Positions 34,902-42,438 of a stretch of 64,000 bases of DNA are shown here, piece after piece. The stretch's first letter is position 1; each line of letters opens with the position of its first letter. The translations under genes were made by a program, and so were the position numbers. The notes beneath the pieces were generated by a model, which was not told where the DNA came from, ran no database searches, and saw nothing but the letters and a program-made list of their open reading frames with translations. This DNA is from JACVRX01 sp046726315 (GTDB taxonomy: Bacteria > Actinomycetota > Actinomycetes > Jiangellales > Jiangellaceae). Where the stretch lies: contig JBKPAG010000024.1 in NCBI GenBank assembly GCA_046726315.1, positions 124,001 to 188,000 of the forward strand, read 5' to 3'.

Positions 34902-35726
34902 GTGAACCGTCCGGCCGTCGCTGACTACCCGGCCGGAGCCGGGCTGCCACCTCGGGTCATCGAGGATTTTGAGTTCGTCTGGATGCTCCGCGGCACCGCG
35001 CGCTTCGAGGCGGCCAAGGTGACGCCCCTCGCACCTGGCGACCTGCTGCTGGTGCCGCCCGGTATTCGCCATCGTTTCGAATGGGACGCGGCACGGCCGA
35101 GCCGGCACGGTTACGTCCATTTCGGACCCGCGGACGTGGGCCGCCTTCCGGTGCCGATGGTCCGGCTGATCCGGATGTCAGATGCGGACCCGCTCGCCGG
35201 GCTGTGTGCCTACTTGTTGTGGATCGGCGGAGGCAACCACGATGAATGGCAGATCTGGCAACGCCGGACACTCGAGTTCATGCTTGCGCTGGTCGATTCC
35301 GGACCACTGCCCAGTCTTGATGCCGCGCCGACGCCCAGCGGTCCGGTGCTCGCGGCGATCTCGCACCTGCGACATGAGTGGGCGCGCATGCCTCTTCGGC
35401 GCATCGGCGTGCAGGAACTTGCTCGGGCCGCTCATGTGTCGCGCGGCTACCTCAACCGGCTGTTCCAGGCCGGATTCGGCGTCAGTGCATCCGTGGCCCT
35501 CGAGCACCTCCGGTGCTCACGCGCAGAAGCCTTGCTCACCCGAACGGATCTGAAGATCGCGGCGATCGCCCACCAGTGCGGATACGCCGACATCGAGCAC
35601 TTCTCTCATCGGTTTTCGTTCATCCACGGCGTCTCGCCAACCGGCTATCGCGCTGCGGCGGACCAGGCGCCGTCGGTCTTGGAGCGGCCAGGTGTCCTCC
35701 GGCTCAACCGGCAGGTATGGGCGTGA
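34902..35726 (+). CDS. AraC-family transcriptional regulator
   Basis: This 274-residue protein has an N-terminal cupin sensor (MLRGTARFEAAKVTPLAPGD, LLLVPPGIRHRFEW) and two C-terminal helix-turn-helix motifs (IGVQELARAAHVSRGYLNRL and LKIAAIAHQCGYADIEHFSH). I chose the GTG at 34902 with GAAGG upstream; GTG 34878 and ATG 34818 are in frame and would add a leader. It is divergent from the PhyH gene, with GAAT repeats in the 112-bp gap, and probably regulates PhyH and the ABC importer in response to their substrate. Confidence 0.88.
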   Translation: MNRPAVADYPAGAGLPPRVIEDFEFVWMLRGTARFEAAKVTPLAPGDLLLVPPGIRHRFEWDAARPSRHGYVHFGPADVGRLPVPMVRLIRMSDADPLAGLCAYLLWIGGGNHDEWQIWQRRTLEFMLALVDSGPLPSLDAAPTPSGPVLAAISHLRHEWARMPLRRIGVQELARAAHVSRGYLNRLFQAGFGVSASVALEHLRCSRAEALLTRTDLKIAAIAHQCGYADIEHFSHRFSFIHGVSPTGYRAAADQAPSVLERPGVLRLNRQVWA

Positions 35727-35734
35727 CCCATACC
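35714..35734. terminator. short bidirectional stem-loop
   Basis: GGTATGGG (35714-35721) and CCCATACC (35727-35734) form a perfect 8-bp stem with a five-base loop that contains the AraC stop codon. It sits between convergent araC-type and paaN genes. Confidence 0.5.
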
Positions 35735-35740
35735 GACGAT

Positions 35741-37417
35741 TCAGACGTGCCGGCGGGATTGGACGATCCGGAACCGGCCGGCCACGAATGCGCCGTCGGT
35801 GAAGGTCGCGTTGGCCGCCGGGTTGGCGCCCGTACCGTGGAAGTCGGAGAAAGCAGCCGACTGGTTGACGAACACGCCACCGGTCAGGTTGACCGACAGT
35901 GCGACTCCGGCGTCGAGTGCCGCTCGTTCGGCAGCATCGATCACCTTCTCGTCGGTCGAGTACACCGAGGCAGTCATGCCGCCGTACTCCCGGACGGTGT
36001 CACGGAACAGTGCGATCGACGCATCAGTCGAGTCGGTGGCGATCAGGAAGGAAATGGGTCCGAAACACTCTTGCGTATAAACCTCGCTGTCGCCTGCATC
36101 GACGGCGAGAATGGTCGGGGTGCGTACCGTCGCGTCGGCCCACGCCGGATGTTCGATCGTTCGGGACGCGAGGATTACCCGGCCCTGACGTGGCATGTCC
36201 GCCAGCCGCTCGATGACACCAGCGTTCACGACGGCGCCGAGGAGCTCAACGGCTCGCGTGTCATCGGCCAGCAGCTTCTGTACGGCACCGGCAACGGCCT
36301 CGCCGACCTCGGCGAAGGACTTGTGCCCCTCGTTGGTGGCGATTCCCTCACGGGGCACGAACACGTTCTGAGGCGCGGTACACATCTGACCCGTGTAGAG
36401 ACTGAGGGAGAAGGCAAGGTTGCGACGCAGCCCGGCGAAGTCGTCGGTCGAGTCGACGACCACCGTGTTGACACCGGACTTCTCCGTATACACGACGGCC
36501 TGGCGGGCGTTGTCTTCCAGCCAGGTCCCGAACGCGCTCGATCCGGTGAAGTCGATGATCTTGACCTCCGGTCGCACGGCCAGCGTTGCCGCCAACTGGT
36601 CAGCGGGGTCTTCGGCGGCCAGCGTCACCAGGTTGGGATCGAAGCCGTGCTCCGCGAGCACGTCGCGTGCGGTCTGCACGGTGATCGCCAGCGGGAGGAC
36701 GGCGTTGGGATGCGCCTTGACGACAACGGCATTGCCGGTCGCGAGCGACGCGAACAGGCCCGGCCAGGAGTTCCACGTCGGAAACGTGTTGCAGCCGATC
36801 ACCAAGGCGACGCCGCGAGGGACAACGTGGAACGTCTTGGCCATCCGCAGCGACTCGCCCTTGCCGGCCGGCTTCTCCCAATGGGCCGTGGCCGGCGTCC
36901 GGGTCTGCTCCTGGTGTGCGTACGCGACGGCCTCCAGGGCCCGGTCGAGCGCATGCGCGCCTCCGGCTTGAAACGCCATCACGAACGCCTGTCCCGAGGT
37001 GTGCTGGACCGCGTTCGCGAGCTCGAAGACCCGTCCATGCAGGCGAGTGAGAATCTCCAGACTGGCGGCAGCGCGGACTGCGGGCCCGGCCTCACGCCAG
37101 GCCGGCATCGCCTCCATTGCGGCTGCGAGCAGTAGGTCGAGCCCGGCCGCTCTGACTCGGGGATACCGAACCCTGAGTTCGGGGCCGTACGGGCTGCGCT
37201 CGGTGGCGACCCGACCCTCGGCGCCGGGCGTGTCGAGCGGGAAGTCCTGGCCGAGCAACGCCTCGAAGGCCGCCTTGCCGTCGTCTGCCGCGGTTTCTCC
37301 GTAAACCCGCGGGCTGGGCGACTCCGGGTACGCGGAGAAGTACTCCCGGGTCCGGATCGCCCGCACCGCGTCTTCCAACGTGGCCTGGTGACGGGTGACG
37401 AGGTCTTCTACGGACAC
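35741..37417 (-). CDS. paaN: PaaN-type aldehyde dehydrogenase of aromatic catabolism
   Basis: This 558-residue member of the aldehyde dehydrogenase superfamily fits actinobacterial PaaN in length and in the family segments HVVPRGVALVIGCNTFPTWN, KIIDFTGSSAFGTWLEDNAR, TEKSGVNTVVVDSTDD and LYTGQMCTAPQNVFVP, where the Cys is the catalytic nucleophile. PaaN is linked to ring-opening steps of phenylacetyl-CoA degradation. The GTG at 37417, with GGAG six bases upstream, matches where relatives begin; longer frames run through the putative operator. The neighbouring paaH, paaI and thiolase support the pathway. Confidence 0.85.
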   Translation of the reverse strand: MSVEDLVTRHQATLEDAVRAIRTREYFSAYPESPSPRVYGETAADDGKAAFEALLGQDFPLDTPGAEGRVATERSPYGPELRVRYPRVRAAGLDLLLAAAMEAMPAWREAGPAVRAAASLEILTRLHGRVFELANAVQHTSGQAFVMAFQAGGAHALDRALEAVAYAHQEQTRTPATAHWEKPAGKGESLRMAKTFHVVPRGVALVIGCNTFPTWNSWPGLFASLATGNAVVVKAHPNAVLPLAITVQTARDVLAEHGFDPNLVTLAAEDPADQLAATLAVRPEVKIIDFTGSSAFGTWLEDNARQAVVYTEKSGVNTVVVDSTDDFAGLRRNLAFSLSLYTGQMCTAPQNVFVPREGIATNEGHKSFAEVGEAVAGAVQKLLADDTRAVELLGAVVNAGVIERLADMPRQGRVILASRTIEHPAWADATVRTPTILAVDAGDSEVYTQECFGPISFLIATDSTDASIALFRDTVREYGGMTASVYSTDEKVIDAAERAALDAGVALSVNLTGGVFVNQSAAFSDFHGTGANPAANATFTDGAFVAGRFRIVQSRRHV

Positions 37418-37434
37418 GGCCGGCTCCGGCTTTC

Positions 37435-37482
37435 TCAATGTGACAGTTGATGCGCGGTTACGTCTCCACTGTGTCACATTGA
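37435..37482. promoter_or_regulatory. widely spaced inverted repeat between divergent paaN and decarboxylase genes
   Basis: TCAATGTGACA (37435-37445) and TGTCACATTGA (37472-37482) are perfect 11-bp inverted copies, 26 bases apart. They lie 18-65 bases before the paaN start and 70 bases before the decarboxylase start, so one regulator dimer pair could control both. The sequence suits a TetR- or GntR-type operator; no such regulator gene is in the window. Confidence 0.55.
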
Positions 37483-37551
37483 CCGCCAGGTCGAGGCCCT
37501 GTGGGGGCCGGCGATCGTGTATGCAGGACCCGACGGACCCGGAGGTGACCC

Positions 37552-38922
37552 ATGGACGCCGTGCTTCGTGACGCCGCGGACCGCGCGATCCGATATCTGG
37601 CGGGCCTGCCCGATCGGTCCGTTGCGCCCACACCCGAGGCCGTCGAGGCACTCGGTGCACTCGATGTACCTCTGCCCGACCAGCCGACCGCCTCGTTGTC
37701 CGTGCTCCGGTTACTCGACGAGACAGCGTCCGCTGCGACGACTGCGATGGCCGGGCCGCGGTTCTTCGGCTTCGTCGTGGGCGGCTCACTACCCGCCGCG
37801 TTGGCGGCGAACTGGCTCGCTGGCGCATGGGACCAGAAGTCTGCGTTCCGCTCCGTCGCGCCGGCGACGGCGACCTTGGAAGAAGTGTCCCTGCGCTGGC
37901 TGGTCGACCTGTTTGGACTGCCCGCAGGGACAGCGGCGGGCTTCACGACCGGGGCAACCGTCGCCAACTTCACTGCATTGGCGGCGGCGCGACACGCGGT
38001 GCTCACGCGGGCGGGATGGGACGTGGAAGGCGACGGTCTATTCGGGGCGCCGCCCGTCAACGTCGTCGTCGGCGACGAGGTCCACACGTCGTTGGTCAAA
38101 GCGCTCGGGATGATCGGCCTGGGCCGGAATCGGGTGGTGCGGATTCCTGTCGACGACCAGGGCCGGATGCGCGCCGATGAGATGCCTCGCCTCACAGGTC
38201 CGACGATCGTCTGCGCGCAGGCGGGGAACGTGAACTCCGGGGCCATCGACCCGCTGGCCGAGATCTGCGCTCGCGCTCGCGAAGATGCCGCCTGGGTGCA
38301 TGTCGACGGTGCGTTCGGGCTGTGGGCGGCGGCCGTGCCGAGCCTGCGACAGCTGACCGCGGGTATCGAGGACGCCGACTCCTGGGCGACCGACGCGCAC
38401 AAGTGGCTCAACGTGCCGTATGACAGCGGGCTGGCATTCGTCCGTGATCCGGATGCGCTTCGAGCTGCGATGTCCGTCTCGGCGGAGTACCTCCCGGCGG
38501 CCGGTGGGCAACGCAACCCTTCCGACTACACACCCGAGATGTCACGGCGGGGTCGGGGGGTCGAGGTCTGGGCGGCGCTGTTCTCGCTCGGGCGTAACGG
38601 TCTCGTTGACCTGATCGAGCGAAACTGTCGGCTGGCTCGTAGGTTTGCGACTGAACTTTCGGCGGCCGGGCTTGCGATTCTCAACGACGTCGTGCTCAAC
38701 CAGGTCCTGGTGTCGTTCGGCGACGCCGATGTCACCGACCGGATCGTGGCGGCCATCCAGGCAGACGGCACGTGTTGGTGCGGCGGAACCGTCTGGCATG
38801 GCCGCCCGGCGATGCGCATCAGCGTCAGCTCGTGGGCGACCACCGACGACGACGTCACCCGCAGCGTCGAGGCCATCATCAAGGCCGCTCGGTCCGTTCC
38901 GTCAGGCCGGACACCTCGCTGA
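37552..38922 (+). CDS. PLP-dependent decarboxylase, aromatic amino acid decarboxylase family
   Basis: This 456-residue group II decarboxylase has the cofactor residues His178 (VVGDEVHTS), Asp252 (AWVHVDGAFG) and the Schiff-base Lys284 (WATDAHKWLNVPYD). The N-terminal GPRFFGFVVGGSLPAALAAN and FTTGATVANFTAL are typical of this family. It removes CO2 from an aromatic or acidic amino acid; members of the same fold also act as aldehyde synthases. A product amine could be oxidised to an aryl acetaldehyde and fed to the adjacent Paa-type genes, which is inference. Confidence 0.85.
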   Translation: MDAVLRDAADRAIRYLAGLPDRSVAPTPEAVEALGALDVPLPDQPTASLSVLRLLDETASAATTAMAGPRFFGFVVGGSLPAALAANWLAGAWDQKSAFRSVAPATATLEEVSLRWLVDLFGLPAGTAAGFTTGATVANFTALAAARHAVLTRAGWDVEGDGLFGAPPVNVVVGDEVHTSLVKALGMIGLGRNRVVRIPVDDQGRMRADEMPRLTGPTIVCAQAGNVNSGAIDPLAEICARAREDAAWVHVDGAFGLWAAAVPSLRQLTAGIEDADSWATDAHKWLNVPYDSGLAFVRDPDALRAAMSVSAEYLPAAGGQRNPSDYTPEMSRRGRGVEVWAALFSLGRNGLVDLIERNCRLARRFATELSAAGLAILNDVVLNQVLVSFGDADVTDRIVAAIQADGTCWCGGTVWHGRPAMRISVSSWATTDDDVTRSVEAIIKAARSVPSGRTPR

Positions 38923-38969
38923 CCTGCAGTGACGGCGCGCAGCACCCTGACAACCCGGCGCCCAAGCGA

Positions 38970-39084
38970 CGGGGCGTCATGAGAAGTCGTCGGAGGCCAG
39001 TCCGAGCTCTCAGCGCTGACAGGCGGTCTCGGCTTGTTCCCAAGCTTCGTTCTTTAGCCTCCCACGACTTCTCATGTCGCCCCG
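38970..39084. repeat. long-arm inverted repeat between decarboxylase and paaH
   Basis: Arms of 28 bases (38970-38997 and 39057-39084) match with two mismatches; the core reads CATGAGAAGTCGT and ACGACTTCTCATG, and the loop is 59 bases. It occupies the gap between two genes transcribed in the same direction. It could be a terminator or a mobile palindromic element. Confidence 0.75.
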
Positions 39085-39121
39085 CCGCCAGTCCCCAAAT
39101 GCCCGTGCCAAACTCGCCCGC

Positions 39122-40624
39122 ATGGCCGCACTCAGCCCGGCGTCGATCGTGGGCGTCGTCGGGGCGGGAACCATGGGCGGTGGAATCGCGGAGGTTGCCG
39201 CGCGAGCAGGCCATCGGGTGCTACTTGTCGATGCAAAGCCAAGCGCGGCTGACGCTGCAGTGGCCGCGGCCCGCAAGCGGCTGGCCCGGGCCGGCGCGAA
39301 GGGCCGGCTGGCCGAGGAGGCGGCCCAGGCAGCCGCCAGCCGAATGACCGCCGTCGCGTCGGTGACCGAACTCGCTCCATGCGCCCTCGTCGTCGAAGCC
39401 GTAGTCGAGGATCTCGACGTCAAGCGGGCTTTGTTCGGCGAGCTGGAAGCGACCTGCAACGGCACGGCGATCTTCGCGACCAACACGTCGTCACTGGATG
39501 TTACCGAAATCGCTGCCGCCGTTGGGAAACCCGAGCGGGTGGCCGGCCTGCATTTCTTCAACCCGGCACCGGTGCTGCCGCTGGTCGAAGTCGTCGCCGC
39601 GGCGCAGACGGAGCCGGCAGTCCTCGACACGCTGGCCGCGACGGCTCGGGCTTGGGGCAAGACGCCGGTACGTTGTGCGTCGACGCCCGGCTTCATCGTC
39701 AACCGGGTCGCTCGGCCGTTCTACGGCGAGGCGTTCCGCCTGCTCGAAGCCGGCGTGGCCGACCCAGCGACGATCGATGCACTGTTCCGGGAGTCCGGCG
39801 GCTTTCGCATGGGTCCGTTCGAACTCACTGACCTGATCGGTCAGGATGTCAACGCCTCGGTCAACCGGAGGATATGGGAGGCGTTCGACCACGACGCACG
39901 GTTTGCGCCGTCGTTGCTTCAGGAGTCGCTGGTCTCCGAGGGACGGCTCGGCCGAAAGTCCGGGCGTGGGATATACCAGGGCGACCAGAACCCGGAGCCA
40001 TCGGCTGCTTCGCCTGCACCGCGGCCGGCGCAGTTGGTCGTGAACGGCGCAGGCGATCCGCTGGACCCCCTGGTCCGACGCATCGCCGCGAGTGGCATCC
40101 CGATCATGCGGACCATGGACGTCGGACCGGTCCGGTTTCGGCCGGCTCCTGGCGTCGTCCTCCAGCTCACCGACGGGCGCGCAGCCGGAGACGTCTCCGA
40201 AGCCGTGGGCGACACGGTCGTCGTCGTCGACCTCGCTCTCGACTTTGCGACGACGTCGCGGCTGGCGATCGCCGCGCCGGCAAACGCACCGGCTGATGCC
40301 GTGCATGCCGCGGTCGGCTGCCTGCAGGCCGCCGAGTTGACTGTCACCGTCCTGCCCGACGTTCCCGCACTCGTCGTCGCCAGAACGGTCGCGATGCTAG
40401 CCGCATTCGGTGCCGATGCCATCGAGGCTGGCGTGGCCAGTGCCGCCGATATAGACATCGCGATGCGTCTCGGCGTCAACTACCCGCGCGGTCCGATCGA
40501 ATGGGGTGACGCCGTGGGCTGGGCCTGGGTGGAAGGAATACTGACCTCGCTGGCCGCCGCTGAGGACCCAGGTCGTTATCGCACCCCCGACAGCGTGCGC
40601 CGACGGGTGCACGGCAGTGGCTGA
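39122..40624 (+). CDS. paaH: 3-hydroxyacyl-CoA dehydrogenase, PaaH type
   Basis: This 500-residue NAD-dependent enzyme has GVVGAGTMGGGIAEVAARAG at the N-terminus, the catalytic-region VAGLHFFNPAPVLPLVEVVA, the first C-terminal helical domain with GPFELTDLIGQDVN, and a second one ending in LGVNYPRGPIEWGD. The double C-terminal domain and length match PaaH, which oxidises 3-hydroxyadipyl-CoA to 3-oxoadipyl-CoA in phenylacetate breakdown. I chose the ATG at 39122; an ATG at 39074 lies in the arm of the palindrome. The downstream paaI overlaps by eight bases. Confidence 0.88.
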   Translation: MAALSPASIVGVVGAGTMGGGIAEVAARAGHRVLLVDAKPSAADAAVAAARKRLARAGAKGRLAEEAAQAAASRMTAVASVTELAPCALVVEAVVEDLDVKRALFGELEATCNGTAIFATNTSSLDVTEIAAAVGKPERVAGLHFFNPAPVLPLVEVVAAAQTEPAVLDTLAATARAWGKTPVRCASTPGFIVNRVARPFYGEAFRLLEAGVADPATIDALFRESGGFRMGPFELTDLIGQDVNASVNRRIWEAFDHDARFAPSLLQESLVSEGRLGRKSGRGIYQGDQNPEPSAASPAPRPAQLVVNGAGDPLDPLVRRIAASGIPIMRTMDVGPVRFRPAPGVVLQLTDGRAAGDVSEAVGDTVVVVDLALDFATTSRLAIAAPANAPADAVHAAVGCLQAAELTVTVLPDVPALVVARTVAMLAAFGADAIEAGVASAADIDIAMRLGVNYPRGPIEWGDAVGWAWVEGILTSLAAAEDPGRYRTPDSVRRRVHGSG

Positions 40625-41066
40625 CCCGCAGCTGCTCGCCGAGCGGTCCGCCGCTGCGATGTGGGCCGACGACGCGGCGTCGCAGGCGATGGGTATGACG
40701 CTGGACGAGGTACACCCCGGCTACGCCCGGCTGTCCATGGCCGTCCGTTCCGACATGGTCAACGGGCACGGCATCTGCCACGGCGGATTCGTCTTTGCCC
40801 TGGCGGACTCCGCCTTCGCCTTCGCGTGTAACTCCTACAATCGCAGCACGGTCGCGCAAGCGTGCGACATCGTGTTCGTGGCCGCGGCGCGGTTGGGCGA
40901 CGACCTGGTCGCGGAGGCCGTCGAGCTCACTCGCTTCGGGCGCAACGGTGTGTACGACGTCACGGTCCGGCGTGCGGGCGCTGCAGCAGCAGAGCACGTG
41001 GCTGTCTTCCGAGGCCGATCGCGCGAGATCGGCGGCACCTTGGTCCCAGAGGAATCGGGATCGTGA
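40617..41066 (+). CDS. paaI: hydroxyphenylacetyl-CoA thioesterase PaaI
   Basis: This 149-residue hotdog-fold protein has the PaaI features MGMTLDEVHPGYARLSMAVR, NGHGICHGGFVFALADSAFA and FACNSYN. It hydrolyses stalled phenylacetyl-CoA-type intermediates to free CoA. The GTG start lies within the end of paaH. The thiolase gene follows after 53 bases in the same direction. Confidence 0.9.
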   Translation: MADPQLLAERSAAAMWADDAASQAMGMTLDEVHPGYARLSMAVRSDMVNGHGICHGGFVFALADSAFAFACNSYNRSTVAQACDIVFVAAARLGDDLVAEAVELTRFGRNGVYDVTVRRAGAAAAEHVAVFRGRSREIGGTLVPEESGS

Positions 41067-41119
41067 TCACGGCCGTTCTACCCTTTACCCAACCGGCCGG
41101 TTCCGGAGGTTGACCACAG

Positions 41120-42325
41120 ATGGTCCACGTGTTCCTGGTCGACGGTGTACGTACGCCCATCGGCCGCTACGGCGGAAAGCTCGCCGCCGTCCGGCCCGAT
41201 GACCTGGCAGCACTCGTGTTGCGGGAGCTCCTGGCACGCCATCCGCAGTTTCCGCATGACCAGGTCGACGAAGTCGTGCTCGGCTGCGCCAACCAGGCCG
41301 GAGAGGACAACCGCAACGTCGCCCGGATGGCGCTGCTGCTGGCCGGCCTGCCCGAGACGGTCCCTGGCGTCACCGTGAATCGGCTCTGCGGATCCGGCAT
41401 GGATGCACTTGCCTACGGCGCGCGGACGATTCAGTCCGGCGAGGCCGACGTGGTCCTTGCCGGCGGCGTCGAGTCGATGTCGCGGGCGCCGTTCGTCCTG
41501 CCAAAGGCACAGACGCCGTACGACCGTCGGCAAGCCACCGCATATGACACGACGATCGGGTGGCGCTTCGTCAATGCGGCCTTGCAAGCCGCGTATGGCA
41601 CCGACTCCATGCCCGAGACCGCCGAGAACGTCGCCACCGACTACGACGTTTCGCGTGCCGCCCAGGACGCTTTCGCTCTCCGCAGCCAGGACCGGGCAGC
41701 GAAGGCGACGGCGAGCGGGCGGTTGCGCGAGGAAATCGTTCCGGTCCCCGTACCACGGCGAGGTGCTGAGACGGCTGCCGTGGACGTCGACGAACACCCC
41801 CGCGAGACTTCGCTCGACGCGCTCGCCGCCCTACGCCCTGTCGTCAGGGACACTGGCACCGTCACAGCTGGCAATGCGTCGGGAATCAACGACGGCGCCG
41901 CAGCCCTGCTGGTCATGAGCGAAGACGCGGTCCTTACCTACGGTGTGACGCCGCTGGCCCGGATCGCAGGCACCGCGACCGCTGGGGTGGCACCGCGGGT
42001 GATGGGCATCGGCCCCGTTCCCGCGACCGAGCGGCTGCTGGCCCGCGCCGACGTCGGCCTCGACGACATCGGCGTCGTCGAGATCAACGAGGCCTTCGCA
42101 GCGCAGTCACTGGCCTGCCTGCGGCTGCTGGGCTTGCCAGACGACGCCGAGCACGTCAACCCCAATGGTGGCGCCATCGCACTGGGCCATCCGTTGGGCA
42201 TGAGCGGTGCGCGAATCGCGCTGACTGCCGCCGTCGAGGCTCGCCACCGCGATGCCCGCTACGCCCTCGCGACCATGTGCATCGGCGTCGGTCAGGGCAT
42301 CGCCACCCTGCTCGAACGTCCATAA
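41120..42325 (+). CDS. paaJ: acetyl-CoA acyltransferase, probable 3-oxoadipyl-CoA thiolase
   Basis: This 401-residue degradative thiolase has the acyl-accepting Cys in TVNRLCGSGMDALAYGA, the NEAFAAQ motif, the His in GGAIALGHPLGMSGAR and the second Cys in TMCIGVGQG. The extended ETAENVATDYDVSRAAQDAF region is as in PcaF/PaaJ. It cleaves 3-oxoadipyl-CoA to succinyl-CoA and acetyl-CoA, the last step of the phenylacetate and beta-ketoadipate routes. The assignment to 3-oxoadipyl-CoA rests on the neighbours paaH, paaI and paaN. Confidence 0.85.
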   Translation: MVHVFLVDGVRTPIGRYGGKLAAVRPDDLAALVLRELLARHPQFPHDQVDEVVLGCANQAGEDNRNVARMALLLAGLPETVPGVTVNRLCGSGMDALAYGARTIQSGEADVVLAGGVESMSRAPFVLPKAQTPYDRRQATAYDTTIGWRFVNAALQAAYGTDSMPETAENVATDYDVSRAAQDAFALRSQDRAAKATASGRLREEIVPVPVPRRGAETAAVDVDEHPRETSLDALAALRPVVRDTGTVTAGNASGINDGAAALLVMSEDAVLTYGVTPLARIAGTATAGVAPRVMGIGPVPATERLLARADVGLDDIGVVEINEAFAAQSLACLRLLGLPDDAEHVNPNGGAIALGHPLGMSGARIALTAAVEARHRDARYALATMCIGVGQGIATLLERP

Positions 42326-42356
42326 AGAACCCGGGCACCACTCCCCACGTCGGTCC

Positions 42357-42424
42357 ACTTCGATGATCAAATTCGCGCCAAACGACGCCTACCCCCGCTT
42401 TGGCGCGGTTTCGATCATTGAAGT
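42357..42424. repeat. long-arm inverted repeat between convergent thiolase and E2 genes
   Basis: Arms of 26 bases (42357-42382, 42399-42424) match at 22 positions around a 16-base loop. The outer part reads ACTTCGATGATC against GATCATTGAAGT; the inner part CGCGCCAAA pairs with TTTGGCGCG. The placement between convergent genes suits a bidirectional terminator. The size is larger than needed for one. Confidence 0.7.
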
Positions 42425-42438
42425 CGCGGTGGCGCGCA

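Noticed and set aside
39074..39121. Upstream ATG for paaH
   Set aside because: It lies in an arm of the long inverted repeat, and the added residues are not part of the family.
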